In this document: piece by piece, positions 45,601 through 55,115 of the stretch
Layout: every line of letters begins with the position of its first letter
How positions within the stretch are numbered: position 1 is the first letter of the stretch
From: Beverwykella pulmonaria
Taxonomy: Eukaryota > Ascomycota > Dothideomycetes > Pleosporales > Melanommataceae
Assembly (NCBI GenBank): GCA_001599595.1
Contig: BCHH01000002.1
Location: 472,390 to 536,389 of the forward strand
Direction of reading: 5' to 3'
Length of the DNA stretch: 64,000 nt
Notes under the pieces: model-generated
Told to the model about the DNA's origin: nothing
Database searches by the model: none
Seen by the model: the letters and a program-made list of their open reading frames with translations, nothing else
Position numbers and translations under genes: made by a program

Positions 45601-46244
45601 CGGTCGAGAATAGAGTGGTAAAGCTATTTCTTGCGGAAACGAAGATCAATTACATCTATCTTGAAGCCCCGGCTCTGGAAAAGGAATACGAGAAAGAGCG
45701 CCAAGTCTGCTATAGGGATAATGATGTGAACCACACGCAGGTTATCAACGCGGTCCCTATTATTTGTTACTTGAATCAGTACCACCCGATTGACCGCGAC
45801 GACCGCGGGCGCGCCTGCACCGCGGCCTCGCACGAGATCTTCGCCCTGCTTGCCACTCTCCTTACATCCTGGAATAGCCGCAACGACCCAATATCCCACG
45901 CGACCTTCCTCAACACTATCTCTAGTTTCGAAGATCGGCTTAGTGCTGGTCCTGGCCCCTTCATCGCGGGACGCAGATTCTCCATAGGCGATTGCGCGGT
46001 TTGGCCAGCGCTGGATGAAATTGTGACGAATTGGGAGGGATGGAATGAGGAGGGATTTCCGTGTTTGACCGAGTATTATAGGTTGCTTTGGAAGAAAAGG
46101 AAGAGTGTTGCTAAGTTAAGGGCGAAGTTGCCGGAGATTAAGAAGGTAGCAGAGGTGGCGGAGAAGAAGGGGAAGGGAGCGGTGGAAGGGTTGGTAGAGA
46201 AGTCATCGAAGGTTGTGCTTGGGAAGTGCGAGGAAGAAGAGTGA
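42642..46244 (+). CDS. Isochorismatase-like / AlkB-like / GST-like three-domain protein
   Basis: Intronless, 1200 aa. Residues about 18-275 are isochorismatase-like: ALLVIGLQNDF with Asp29, NYSAFQGT, and CGCITNVSVLATVIDAARHG. The usual catalytic Lys reads Arg192 and the usual catalytic Cys reads Ser226. Residues about 340-690 are disordered Lys/Ser/Pro-rich repeats. Residues about 690-905 form an AlkB-type 2-oxoglutarate/Fe(II) dioxygenase with His805-x-Asp807, His874 and Arg897-x5-Arg903, a complete set. Residues about 965-1150 are GST-like: an N-terminal thioredoxin-like half (PILFASPNAVENRVVKLFLAE) and a C-terminal helical half (FIAGRRFSIGDCAVWPAL). AlkB proteins remove alkyl groups from nucleic acids or proteins oxidatively. 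A DNA or RNA repair role linked to thiol chemistry is inference. The end is Lys-rich. Confidence 0.9.
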   Translation: MMSLAELLAQNQPQFQTHPALLVIGLQNDFIKPDGRLPVNTGNKFLDRIDTLIPKFRQLSANVIWIQTVYEADRIANDPSTGEGDAVVVGGLVDGLVDSSTDDDDDLPKDHIPPTQSRSSKHKQRALDLLKRVSARRRTIPREEAQAAAEEDEELFLLKASKKGAACLPNTPGAEFAEFVQPRIQPSDTIVRTSNYSAFQGTSLLLILRAKLVTELYICGCITNVSVLATVIDAARHGIKINVVEDCLGFRRQPRHDIALKRMVEFFDAYLVTSTEILNGDPAEGTQQQPALESGPRGTVDKLEALVGKLELGEDGLGQQPGVRSRKASSSRSEFPAITINGHQRTPSIASKAESRATTDTKLSDDQFAEMLTKGAQISVDERDKPPPPKQSLVKSKIRMRTRSSKSKKEGKEEDKKSKGDSKKGEPSSHQAAAETATDGSPVKSSAEAAPPVEAPRTPAITKAESSDKLRESPSRRQQLLKSSSSQPALSSASLERTLRSSPSRVRLALSRSSKSDSKLPPTELPKSPAKITPEPTEKSPKSPTKPTAKSPDLAVISPARPTREAPIAPLKSPARLAAEVPNPPKSPARPTREAPIAPLKSPARSAVEVPNPPKSPARSIPEAIISSSKSPAENKPEASITPPKSPAKAPASATILPSPSTPSNKMGKKLQSLANFPVLGPGDVIAEGDSHIIYNFFPSDFKHPTDPSASLKDLIFQQLYNEIRWQKMLHQTGEVPRLVCCQGEFGADGSMPVYRHPTDQALPLLHFSPKVKVIQRQAEKLVGHPLNHVLIQLYRSGQDFISEHSDKTLDIVKGSSIVNVSFGAQRTMRLRTKKADKASEESKDAAERTTQRVAMPHNSMFVLGLKSNQRWLHGIQPDKRLQSERSSVEEAYGGARISLTFRNIGTFLDAEENKIWGQGATSKEQRDAQDVINDDEEENEKVVRAFSRENHQSEFDWDEWYGAGFDVLHFRAPPEDTPILFASPNAVENRVVKLFLAETKINYIYLEAPALEKEYEKERQVCYRDNDVNHTQVINAVPIICYLNQYHPIDRDDRGRACTAASHEIFALLATLLTSWNSRNDPISHATFLNTISSFEDRLSAGPGPFIAGRRFSIGDCAVWPALDEIVTNWEGWNEEGFPCLTEYYRLLWKKRKSVAKLRAKLPEIKKVAEVAEKKGKGAVEGLVEKSSKVVLGKCEEEE
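44313..44486. repeat. 87-bp in-frame tandem repeat, two copies
   Basis: Copy 1 is 44313-44399 and copy 2 is 44400-44486, differing at only a few bases. A degenerate third copy follows. Each copy encodes 29 residues of KSPAR-type Lys/Ser/Pro/Ala sequence in the linker of the fusion protein. Because the unit is a multiple of three, copy number can change without breaking the gene. Confidence 0.88.
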
Positions 46245-46847
46245 TCTTTGGCTATTTACTTTACGCATTGGGAGTTTCGATACCTATATCGAGGCATGTA
46301 AAATGGGTCAATAGAGCGGTCGCATTATTGTGAACGCCTCTTTTGTGTTGCATATATGTTTTTAGCTTTACTCATTGAGCGAGAATTTCCTTACTGGTCA
46401 TTCTTCCTTTCTCGGTGCATTTCCAGCTTAAAATAGTCTTAATCGCACTTGGTAGATAGAGTGCAGCATTTGGATTAATTCATCCATTTCCAGGACTATT
46501 TCACCCTGCCGGGCTCATTTTATTACACCGACTGCGAATAGTTGCACAAAAACACTCGATTCCCATGCGGAACCACGTAGTCTCATAGTATTGATGTGAA
46601 AACTCTCTCTTCGCACGTAAACGTCCCATGCTCATACTCAATCCTCGATCGCAGGCTAACCCCATACGGTCAACCTCGGCCCAGCCCTCAAGCTCCAACG
46701 ACTCGCGCGTGGACGTCAGATCAGATCCAACAATAATGCCGATACTCCTACCTACATTTTCTATTCTCCTCAAACCAAATTCGCCCTTCCCACTATACCA
46801 GCGCCCCTAATTACATTGTTGCTTTGGAAAACAAGAGACAGACGAAA
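46245..46847. other. Intergenic, 0.6 kb
   Basis: Between the fusion gene and the enoyl-CoA hydratase gene. Short overlapping frames at 46501-46810 show no motif. Confidence 0.45.
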
Positions 46848-48207
46848 ATGGCGACCGACTACAACTACGAGTTCTTCAACGTCTCGTTCCCCGTGGAATG
46901 GGTCGCACATGTGGAGATCAACCGGCCGGAGAAGATGAATGCTTTTAAGGAAGTGTGAGTACCTATTTCACGAATTCTGACTCTACACTTTTCCTGCTCC
47001 TTAGCCCTCTTGTTATCTGGGTTGAGAGTTCTCGTATCATATTGTCATGGGTTCCGATTCTACCATGAGATTCGCAATTGCTCAGCATAACATACACTTG
47101 AAGCTGACTTGTCATTTCATTCTTGATTCCTAATAATGTTGAACGAGTGCCGGTTATTCTGTTCTACTTGCCCGGAATGTTCATCTTGTCTTCTTGCATA
47201 TCTTGCCCCTCTACTGTCCTTCACCAATAGACCAAATTCTCTGCTTGTGCACATGTTTCAAAAAAAAAAGTATTAAGGACTTGCACTAAAAATTGCAGGA
47301 TGTGGCTCAATATCTCAAAGATCTTCCGCCGCCTCTCGCACGACCCCAACGTGCGCGCTGTAATCCTAACCGGAGCCGGCGAGCGCGCCTTCACAGCCGG
47401 TCTCGACGTACAGGTACGTACACACAGTACAAACTCCCCCTCCATGACCTTCTCCAACTCTTTGGAAGGAAACTCTTGAAACTCCATCCATGAAGAAAAG
47501 TGCTAAACAAGAGGTATGCAGGCGGCATCCGAAGGCACTCTTTCAGACAAACCAGACACAGACGGCGCCCGCAAAGCTAACGGCCTGCGACGCCACATCC
47601 TCGAATTCCAAGACTGCATCACGGATATCGAGAAGTGCGAGAAGCCCGTGATAGCCATCCTACACGCCATCTCCTTCGGCCTGGCCCTCGACATGTCTCT
47701 GGCATGTGACATCCGGCTTTCGACCTCCGACACCAAGTTCTCCGTAAAGGAAGTCGACATCGGCCTCGCTGCCGACATCGGCACCTTGTCCCGCCTTCCA
47801 CGCGCGGTGGGGAACCAGAGTTGGGTGAAGGATGTAGCCATGTCGGCACGGATCTTTGGGAGCGAAGAAGCGCTCAGAGTTGGGTTGGTCAGTGGCGTAT
47901 ATAAAGACAAGTCTGAAGCAGTTGCCGAGGTTAGTATCCCCCCTCCTTTCCCGGTCGGAGTGTTTTTGGAACAATGCTAATGTTGATGGGGAAATAGGGC
48001 ATAAAACTAGCGAGCCTGATCGCGTCCAAGAGCCCCGTTGCTGTGCTAGGCACAAAGGAGATCTTGAACTATTCGAGGGATAAGACCGTTGCGGATGGGC
48101 TTAATTATACGGCGGTTTGGAATGCGGCTATGTTGCAGACGCAGGATGTTAAGGATGCGATGCTGAGTGGGCTGCAGAGGCGGAAGCCTACGTTTTCGAA
48201 GTTGTAA
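46848..48207 (+). CDS. Peroxisomal enoyl-CoA hydratase/isomerase (dienoyl-CoA isomerase-like)
   Basis: Four exons, 46848-46954, 47299-47413, 47522-47929 and 47998-48207, with introns of 344, 108 and 68 nt; 279 aa. The crotonase fold is clear: VAHVEINRPEKMNAF, VRAVILTGAGERAFTAGLDV (oxyanion loop), KPVIAILHAISFGLALDMSLACDIRLST and VDIGLAADIGTLSRLPR. The Asp pair in the last motif (KEVDIGLAADIGTL) fits delta3,5-delta2,4-dienoyl-CoA isomerases, which act on odd-position double bonds in fatty-acid beta-oxidation. The protein ends in SKL, a canonical PTS1 peroxisomal signal. The first intron is unusually long for this window; it contains no coding sense. Confidence 0.9.
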
Positions 48208-48596
48208 ATTACTGTACAATAGGAGCCATTGGTCATCTAGAGAGTGGGAAAAGATAATCATCCGTACATGCATCATTCGAGATATATCACTGCAGGGCGA
48301 GTGGTCGAGCGGTTTACGATGTAGGAAAAAAGGATATTCATAAAGACGACAATTCGAGACGCATTAGATTAGTCACCTGCGGTATGTCAGGGCTATGAAA
48401 GCACACATGCATGGATTGAAAGAATTTTTCATTGACTCTGAGCGCCGTGAAGTGCTAATACCGGAAGGATTTGTCCGTTCCCAAGGCCCACCGCATGAGC
48501 ATATATCCCCTATGGCGTGCTACAGATGTAATTTATTGAATCATGACTTCATCCCCGTCATCCCCATGTCTCCCACTCGCGCGTCGCTAAAATCCC
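48208..48596. other. Convergent spacer
   Basis: 389 bp between the stop codons of the crotonase gene and RACK1. A tRNA-like patch near 48293 was examined and rejected. Confidence 0.5.
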
Positions 48597-49883
48597 TTAT
48601 GCCCTCGCCATCACGCCCCAGCAGCGAATACGGTTGTCGGTGTAACCAGCAAACAGAGTCTGTCCATCAGCGCTCCAGGCCAAGCTGACGCACTCGGGCT
48701 CCCTGCTCTTCTTGCCAACCTCCATGTACTCGGGCTTGAGCTCATCGACCTTGCTCTTCTTCTCGAGATCAAAGATGATGATGCTGGAGGCGGTGGCGGC
48801 GCACAGCCAGTAGCGGTTGGGGGAGAAGACGAGCGCGTGGATCTCGTCGCCGGCGGTGAGGGAGTATAGGTGCTTCGACTCGTTTAGGTCCCACAGCATA
48901 GTGGTTCCGTCCTTGCCGCCGGACGCGCACAGGGAACCGTCAGGGGAAATGGTGACGGTGTTGATGTATCCGGTGTGGCCGATGTGGTCGGTTTGAATGC
49001 GACAGGAGGCAAGTTCCCAGACCTGTTGTTACTTTGTTAGCCTCTTGTCGAAGGAAAATAGATTCGAGGGGGGGAAATTAACAAAGTTGTCGTATCAGGA
49101 AAAAGGTGAATGTTTGTCTCATCGCCCAAAGGCTCTGAAGTAGCAAATACTTTAGGATTCAATAAATCATCATGAACAGGAAATGTAGCGGCGCAACTGA
49201 ATATGAAAATATCTAAACCCACCTTGACCATCTTGTCCCAACCAGCGCTAACGATGACGGGGTTCTGGGGGTTCGGGCTGAACCTCACGCAAGACACCCA
49301 CTCGGTGTGGCCCTTATCGGTGATGGTGAACTTGCAGTCTCCGAGGGTGTTCCATAGTTTGATGGTTCGGTCGCGCGAACCGGAGACGATCTGGCGGTTG
49401 TCGGCGGAGAAGGAAACGGAGAGGACGTCGTTGGTGTGGCCGACGAATCGGCGGGTGGTCACACCGGTGGAGAGCTCCCACAGGCGGAGGGTCTTATCCC
49501 AGGACGAGGAGAGGGCGTATGCGCCGTCGGAGGAGATGACCTATAATCAGACAATTGTCAGCTCAGCCGTCCAACGACTTCCTAGCTTGCCAATTGCTCG
49601 CGGTCGCGGGAGAACGTACGCAGTCGGAGACGATGTGGGAGTGGCCGTGCAGACTACGCTTGGGGTATCCATACGAGGTCTCGTCGCGGGTGAGGTTCCA
49701 GATGATGAGGGTCTTGTCTCGGGATCCGGACAGGAGCATGTTCGGGCTGGCCGTTGGTTAGCATGCTGGCGCAATTGCGTCGCCAAATTGTTGGTAAACA
49801 TACTTCTCGAGGGACGTTGCCAGGGAGGTGACCCAGCCAGAGTGGCCCTCAAGGGTTCCGCGGAGTACCAACTGCTCGGCCAT
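48597..49883 (-). CDS. cpcB: RACK1 / guanine nucleotide-binding protein beta-like, ribosome-associated
   Basis: Four exons on the minus strand (49883-49804, 49746-49620, 49540-49223, 49022-48597), introns 57, 79 and 200 nt; 316 aa, the usual RACK1 length. Seven WD40 blades can be followed: [85 protein letters not shown] and the closing [11 protein letters not shown]. The protein (CpcB in Aspergillus, Cpc-2 in Neurospora, Asc1 in yeast) sits on the 40S subunit near the mRNA exit channel and links signalling to translation and amino-acid control. The third intron is long and carries a box C/D snoRNA, as the yeast ASC1 intron does. Confidence 0.96.
49088..49178 (-). ncRNA. Intronic box C/D snoRNA, U24 (snR24)-like
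   Basis: Within RACK1 intron 3, on the gene's strand. Box C ATGATGA is at 49173-49167 and box D CTGA at 49098-49095, with a short flanking stem (TGTT/GACA). An internal C' CGATGAG is at 49124-49118, and a CAGA D'-like box directly follows the antisense element GTATTTGCTACT (49150-49139). That element complements the 25S rRNA stretch containing AGTAGCAAATA, the known target of U24. In yeast the ASC1 intron hosts snR24, so host gene and guide agree. The second guide, before box D, does not show the familiar U24 match, so only one site is supported. Confidence 0.8.
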
Positions 49884-50519
49884 GATGACGATAGAGTGGC
49901 TGAAGCTGGAGATGAGGTCGGATCGCACTCGTGGTAGGTATTGAGACAGAGGGACAGTCCTTGACGGCGATGCGGAGAGGTCGAAAGTTGCTCGGCCAAA
50001 ATCGTTTCGTGTGCGCCTAGTCCCACCTCGGTAGCTTAAGCGAGAGCCGCTAGTCTGAGATTGACGGCAGCAACTTGCACCTCAGACGAGACCTCGCTTT
50101 GGATTGGGAGTGGAGGGTATCTCTTCTTTGGCTTTGCTCCTCTCTCACCTCTGAACAGGTACCTCAGTGGAAAGTCAAGAATTTTAAGCAGCAGGGTAAA
50201 AGGATGTATCGAACTCAGCAAAATCCTTTCGCGTCTTCCAAATGAACCGTTGCCCTAACTACTGAAGCCTCTATTCTAAGCTAAAGGTATACAGTACTGT
50301 TCAAGCCAAGCCAGGACTTCATCTGCGTTTCAATCTTGTCACGACCTCAAAACATCAAGTGCTGAATAATTTCTCCAACTCCTCTCCTAACTCCGGCTTT
50401 CGCCAAGCACGTCATCCCCGCCATTCCGAGCTTATGATGATTTGAAGGAACATAGCAACACCATCACCAGTACATACCTCAAGCAACAACACCCCCCAGC
50501 GTCGACTTTGAAATTCAAA
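49884..50519. other. Divergent promoter, RACK1 and NmrA-like genes
   Basis: 636 bp between the two start codons; contains leaders and promoters for both. Nothing else recognised. Confidence 0.5.
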
Positions 50520-51470
50520 ATGGCATTTGTCCCGGACGCGTCGCAAAAGATACTTCTCCTCGGCGCAGGCGAACTCGGTACCGCCTTCTTGCCACACCTC
50601 ACCTCATTACCCAACACCTATATCACGCTTGGCATCCGCACCATTTCCAAATACACGCATCTTGCCAGTCTAAACACTTCATTGCTATGTCTTGACTTAG
50701 CAGGGCCCTCTTCTGGCCTCGCGGAAACCTTTTCTAAATTTGATGTCGTGATCTCATGCACGGGCTTTGGACAGGACACCGGCAGCGTCACAAAACTCGC
50801 CAATGAGATTCTTGATGCTGGGAGACTGAGGAAAGAGGCGGGAAAGGAGAAACTGTGGTTCTTTCCGTGGCAGTGGGGTGTCGACTACGACATTACTGGG
50901 GACGGTGATGGCTTGATGCCACTGTTTGGGGAGCAGGTCGAAGTCCGGAATCTTCTGAGAACAAAAGCGAAAGAGTCGAACGTCAAATGGACGATTGTAT
51001 CGACAGGTATCTTTATGAGTTTCCTGTTCCAGCAATTCTGGGGCATTGTGGATGCGGAGAGCGAGGGTGTGTCCATACACGAGAGCATTACCGTACGTGC
51101 GTTGCGAAATTGGGACCACAAAGTTACCATCACGGATGTGGACGATATCGGCAAGGTGCTGGCGAGGATTGTAGCGGGGGAGGTCGAGAGTGAAGATCGT
51201 ATCGTGTATGTGGCTGGTGATACCGTTAGCTATGCGCAACTGGCGAATATCATTGAGCGGGTGGCGGGAGTCAAGGTGCAACGAGAAGAGTTGCCAGTTC
51301 AACATTTGAAGGACGAATTGGCAAAAGACCCGGACAATTTGATCAAAAAGTATCGAGTGGTGTTCGCCGGGGACGGCGTATGGTGGGACAAGACACTCAC
51401 AGTCAATCACCAGCTCAGCATTCCTGTCATTGATGTCGAGGCATATACGAAGAAGCATCTTGGTAGATAG
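50520..51470 (+). CDS. NmrA-like / isoflavone-reductase-like NAD(P)-binding protein
   Basis: Intronless, 316 aa from the ATG at 50520. A Rossmann motif near the N-terminus (ILLLGAGELGTAFLPHL) is of the GxGxxG type seen in atypical SDRs (NmrA, isoflavone and pinoresinol reductases). Then VVISCTGFG, WFFPWQWGVDYD, WTIVSTGIF, and a C-terminal region (VYVAGDTVSYAQLANIIERV) as in that family. Members either reduce phenolic substrates with NADPH or only sense the cofactor, as NmrA does in nitrogen repression. Which applies here is not visible. Cytosolic, with no targeting signal. Confidence 0.88.
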   Translation: MAFVPDASQKILLLGAGELGTAFLPHLTSLPNTYITLGIRTISKYTHLASLNTSLLCLDLAGPSSGLAETFSKFDVVISCTGFGQDTGSVTKLANEILDAGRLRKEAGKEKLWFFPWQWGVDYDITGDGDGLMPLFGEQVEVRNLLRTKAKESNVKWTIVSTGIFMSFLFQQFWGIVDAESEGVSIHESITVRALRNWDHKVTITDVDDIGKVLARIVAGEVESEDRIVYVAGDTVSYAQLANIIERVAGVKVQREELPVQHLKDELAKDPDNLIKKYRVVFAGDGVWWDKTLTVNHQLSIPVIDVEAYTKKHLGR

Positions 51471-51751
51471 TGCAACTTTAGAAAGAACTCTCTGTATCAT
51501 ACAAAAAATAAATGAAGGCCTTCGATGCCACTGTGGAAGTTCAGTGAACGGCTTGAATGGGAGGAACGAACGTACACTGGGTCGTCCACTCCCATGCTCA
51601 AAGAAGCCCTCGCATAGAGCATTCTCAATTGGCTATACGCGGCTCCGTAGTAGTTTGAACAAGCCAATTATTTATACGTCTTCTCTTGACTTTGCCCAAA
51701 ACGCCTGTTATGCCCCCTCATATCCGAGCACTAATCTGACCTTAAACGCAA

Positions 51752-52636
51752 CTAACGCCCGGGAGGACCACTGTTTGGTGGGAATGGGAAATTTCGCGGC
51801 GGCATACCACCAGGCGGTGGGAAAGGCATGTTCGCCGGGGGAGGGCCGGCGTTGTGCGGTGGTGGGAAGGGGAACGGCATGTTGGGTGGCGGTCCTCCCA
51901 TCGGTGGCGGAAATCCCATAGGAGGCATAGGACCTCCTGGGCCTCCTGGCCCTGCCATATTCGGTGGTGGAAATGGTGGCATGTTCGGTGGCATCGGGCC
52001 CGCTATTTTACATTAACTGTGAGGCCAAAATGTATCTATGATGAGACTTCTACTTACGTCCTCCTCGACCTCCCTGCATGAACGGCGGTGGTGGCATTCC
52101 TGGCATTCCAGGCATCGGCATTCCTCCTTTGAGTCAGTATATTGACATTGAAACACTTTCGAAGCAGCCCTTACCTGGTGGAGGGAAGCCGTGGGGCGGG
52201 AAACCGGGCGGCGGACCAAAACCGCCCATACCACCCATCGGATTCAGATTCTGGTTGAGAGGATTCGCTTGTCCTTCTGAGTTGTACGCGTCGGTAATAG
52301 AGTTGATGACAAGCTGTGTCTGCTCGCTGGAGATCTCTACAGAACGCATTAGCTCGAGGCTGGGGTTTCTGGATGCTGCATAGGTTTTTCGTACGCTCGT
52401 AGTATGACTGGACATTGCGCAGGTGGTTTCGACCATTGTTGTGGGCCTTTCGGACGCTCATAGAATCGTGGGTGAGATACACATCGCAATAGTCGCCTTC
52501 TTTTGTTAGTTATCGGATGCTCAGGCTCGGCGCATCGTGTCGAATAATGGACAGACACGGAGGAACCTACAGAAGAGTAAGAGGTGGTTAGTACAAGCTA
52601 TAATTGAAAGAAAGGGAAGAACTTATATTTTGGCAT
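51752..52636 (-). CDS. YHC1: U1 snRNP protein C (Yhc1 homologue)
   Basis: Six proposed exons on the minus strand: 52636-52623, a 14-nt microexon 52566-52553, 52496-52395, 52336-52175, 52126-52058 and 52002-51752; 203 aa. The U1-C zinc finger is plain: [25 protein letters not shown], then [18 protein letters not shown] and a Pro/Gly/Met-rich tail, as in ascomycete U1-C. The protein stabilises pairing of U1 snRNA with the 5' splice site. The 5' end is uncertain: the microexon uses a weak GTCCAT donor but is the only join I found that keeps the first zinc Cys (KFLRVCDYC). Using the nearer GTGTCT donor would lose it. The remaining four exons are firm. Confidence 0.82.
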
Positions 52637-53043
52637 ATTGGGCGGCGGTATTGGGTGAGTAGAGCGAGGGAGTGATTCGTCGTGCAACTGAGTGTCACTG
52701 AGTGTCGCGTTGGATGTTGAGGGTTGCGGAAGAGATATCTGGATGAGTTTTTCCGAGGTTTCTCCGTGGCTTGGCATTCCAACCATTCAGAGCATTCACA
52801 CATTGCAAAATCTTTGAGATACCACGAGTTTGCATTTATGCAAACTCTGTTCGTCTATCAAGAATCGGTCTATAGCGGGAGTAGAAAAATATGTCAAGGA
52901 TATCAGTTGTACAGAACAGCGGGGTTTTTGAGCCAGCCATGACCACGATTCAAGCGCCTAAAACTCCTAAAACACCAAACAAGTTCTTCGTTTCGACCAA
53001 CCGTTGCTCTTTTCCTGGTCATATGGAAATTACTAGTAGAGTC
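52637..53043. other. Spacer between U1-C and the transgelin-like gene
   Basis: 407 bp holding the U1-C promoter and the 3' end of the upstream gene; both genes are transcribed leftward. No other feature. Confidence 0.5.
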
Positions 53044-55115
53044 CTATCTCGGTCCAAATGGTCGCGGTCCAAGAATCTGCCTTCGTCCTCCCATGCCAAT
53101 CCCAGAGCCGACCTTATTCTGGTTATCGCCTCCAGTATATCCATACTGGTTCACATCCCAGCTCTGGCCCTCGCCCGTGCCGGCATTCGGGTCTCTTGGC
53201 GCGTTTTGCAAAGCGCGTTGCGACTCTTCCCATTCACGCTGACGCTCCCGCTCCCGCTCCATCTCTTTTTCCAGAAGCGACTTGGATGCCCAGCCGCCTG
53301 CTTGTGTCTTCTTCTGCGAAGCAGCACGACGAGCATCTTCCGCGGCACGTTCGGACGTGGAAGTAAGTTCGGGGGGAATATAGCTTGTCGGCTTGGAAAC
53401 TACGGGCGCAGGATTGGAAGCTAGGAAACGGTCGGTGCGACTTGTTTTTGAGTAGGCCGCGGGATCTGGAAGAGGCCGTGCTGAGACGGAGGGCTCTGGT
53501 AGTGGACGTACCGGCCGAGATGATGCGGCTGGCTCGGGAAGAGGACGCGCCGACTGTCTCACGGATTCTTTATGCTGCTGGCGGAGATATTCGCGCTCGT
53601 CGGAATTGGCCCACGAAGCCTGGCTGTCCTGTGGTGATGGGGCTCGGGGCGGTGGGCGAGGGCGACTACGGGACCGGTCTCGCACGCGACTCTTTGATCT
53701 TGAGCGCACTTTGCGACGCTCGTCATCTTTGAAACGCTCCTCGCGTTCAAGTTGGTATTGCCGCTCGCGCTCTTTGGCCTCCTCGAGTTGGCGCTCTAAC
53801 TCGGCAACGCGATCACGCTCCCCTCCGTGCTGGCTATTCCGCCGACTGCGGGGTTTGCTGGCCTCCTCGGCCTGGTATTGGCTAAGATACTGTCCCTTTA
53901 ATCGAGCATCGCTTCCTGCTCGCTTCCGCCGCGACTCCTGGTTGATCACTTCCAAGGCCTCACGCTCTTCCATCTGCCTCTGTTCCTCTTCCAGCTTCCA
54001 CTGCCTTTCTTGCTCCTCCCATTCCCGCTTCTGCTTCTCAAGCCGACGCTGCTCTGCCTCTCGTTGCTTGCGCGACTCCTCTTCCCACCTTCGTTCTTCG
54101 TCAATGCGGGCACGTTCTTCTTCGGCTTCTCGCTCAACGCGGCGCTTATGCTCGGCCTCCTCGGCGAGAACACGCAGACGTTCCTCCTCGGCTTCCTTCT
54201 CTCTGCGTTTTCGCTCCTTCTCTGCCATGTTGGGCACGTGGGGGCCTGCACTCGTGATTTGTCGTCGAGCTCCGAAAGATATGCCTTGATTGCCTTGACT
54301 CGCGCCGCCCATGTAGCCATACTGGTGGATGTTCCATGCTGGCGCTGTCATGCCCTCATCTGTCTTCTTGCTCCAGCTACTTACCGCGCCTGGGGGCGAC
54401 TTGGGCATACCATTAGAGGCTCTTGATGACGTAGAGCCGCCCGTCAGAGTAGGGCTTAGCGCCCTATCCGCGGGTGGTGGTCGGGCAAGTGGGTTGAATG
54501 TGGTCGAGCCGCTAGCGCTGCTGTTTATGCTAGGACCCCTGCTCCGTCCGAAACCAGGAGAACTAAGAGAGCTTCCATTCGTGTAGGCCCCTGCTCCGGT
54601 TGTCGATGGGCTCAGCGGACCTCCACCGCCGCGCTTGGGGCCAATGGTGGTCGGGAAATTGGACGGGTTCACAGAATTGGCGACTCGGCTGAAGGCGCCT
54701 AAACATTGCAAGACCTGGGTGGGATCCTTGGCTTCGTAAAGGTCGACTGTGAGAAATCGGTCGTGTGAGGGCATGCTCAGGGGCGGTTGTTCGCATGCGC
54801 GGAGGAAGTGCGAGATGTTCTCCATCTGTATAAAGGGCATGTTGGACTTTTTGAACTTGACGCCGGGGTTCGGGACTGCGAGGTTGATAAGTCTGGGTGG
54901 CAGTTAGCAGTCTGGTTACAAGCCTAGGTGAGAAGCGCTCCGGCGCACCTGCATAACACGGTGCCATCTTTCAGCGCATCCAGCAAATCCCCAGGAGGCA
55001 GCCGCTCTCCCAGTATGTCCTCTATCCAACTCCTCGCCTCATTTGCCGCCTGCGGTGTGTATCTGCCCATGCGCAACCTCTTCATGTCCTGGTCCAGCGA
55101 TGTGACAGACGCCAT
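53044..55115 (-). CDS. Calponin-homology protein with calponin repeats and long coiled coil (transgelin-like)
   Basis: Two exons on the minus strand, 55115-54949 and 54892-53044, with a 56-nt intron; 671 aa. A single CH domain spans about residues 20-130 (ANEARSWIEDILGERLPP, DGTVLCRLINLA, FIQMENISHFLRACE, DLYEAKDPTQVLQCLGAFSR), as in transgelin/Scp1. A Ser-rich linker leads to a calponin-type repeat near residue 242 (WNIHQYGYMGG). A highly charged Glu/Arg coiled coil covers about residues 270-450, then an Arg/Ser-rich stretch. A second calponin repeat near residue 634 (WDVNQYGYTGG) is followed closely by the C-terminus. Scp1-type proteins bundle actin; yeast Scp1 is only about 200 aa. The extended form suggests an actin cross-linker with two actin-binding ends, by inference. 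Confidence 0.88.

Noticed and set aside
48289..48370. tRNA-like patch (gagtggtcgagcggttt and a later ttcgaga)
   Set aside because: The D-arm-like sequence is tempting, but no acceptor stem, anticodon arm or properly paired T arm can be drawn.
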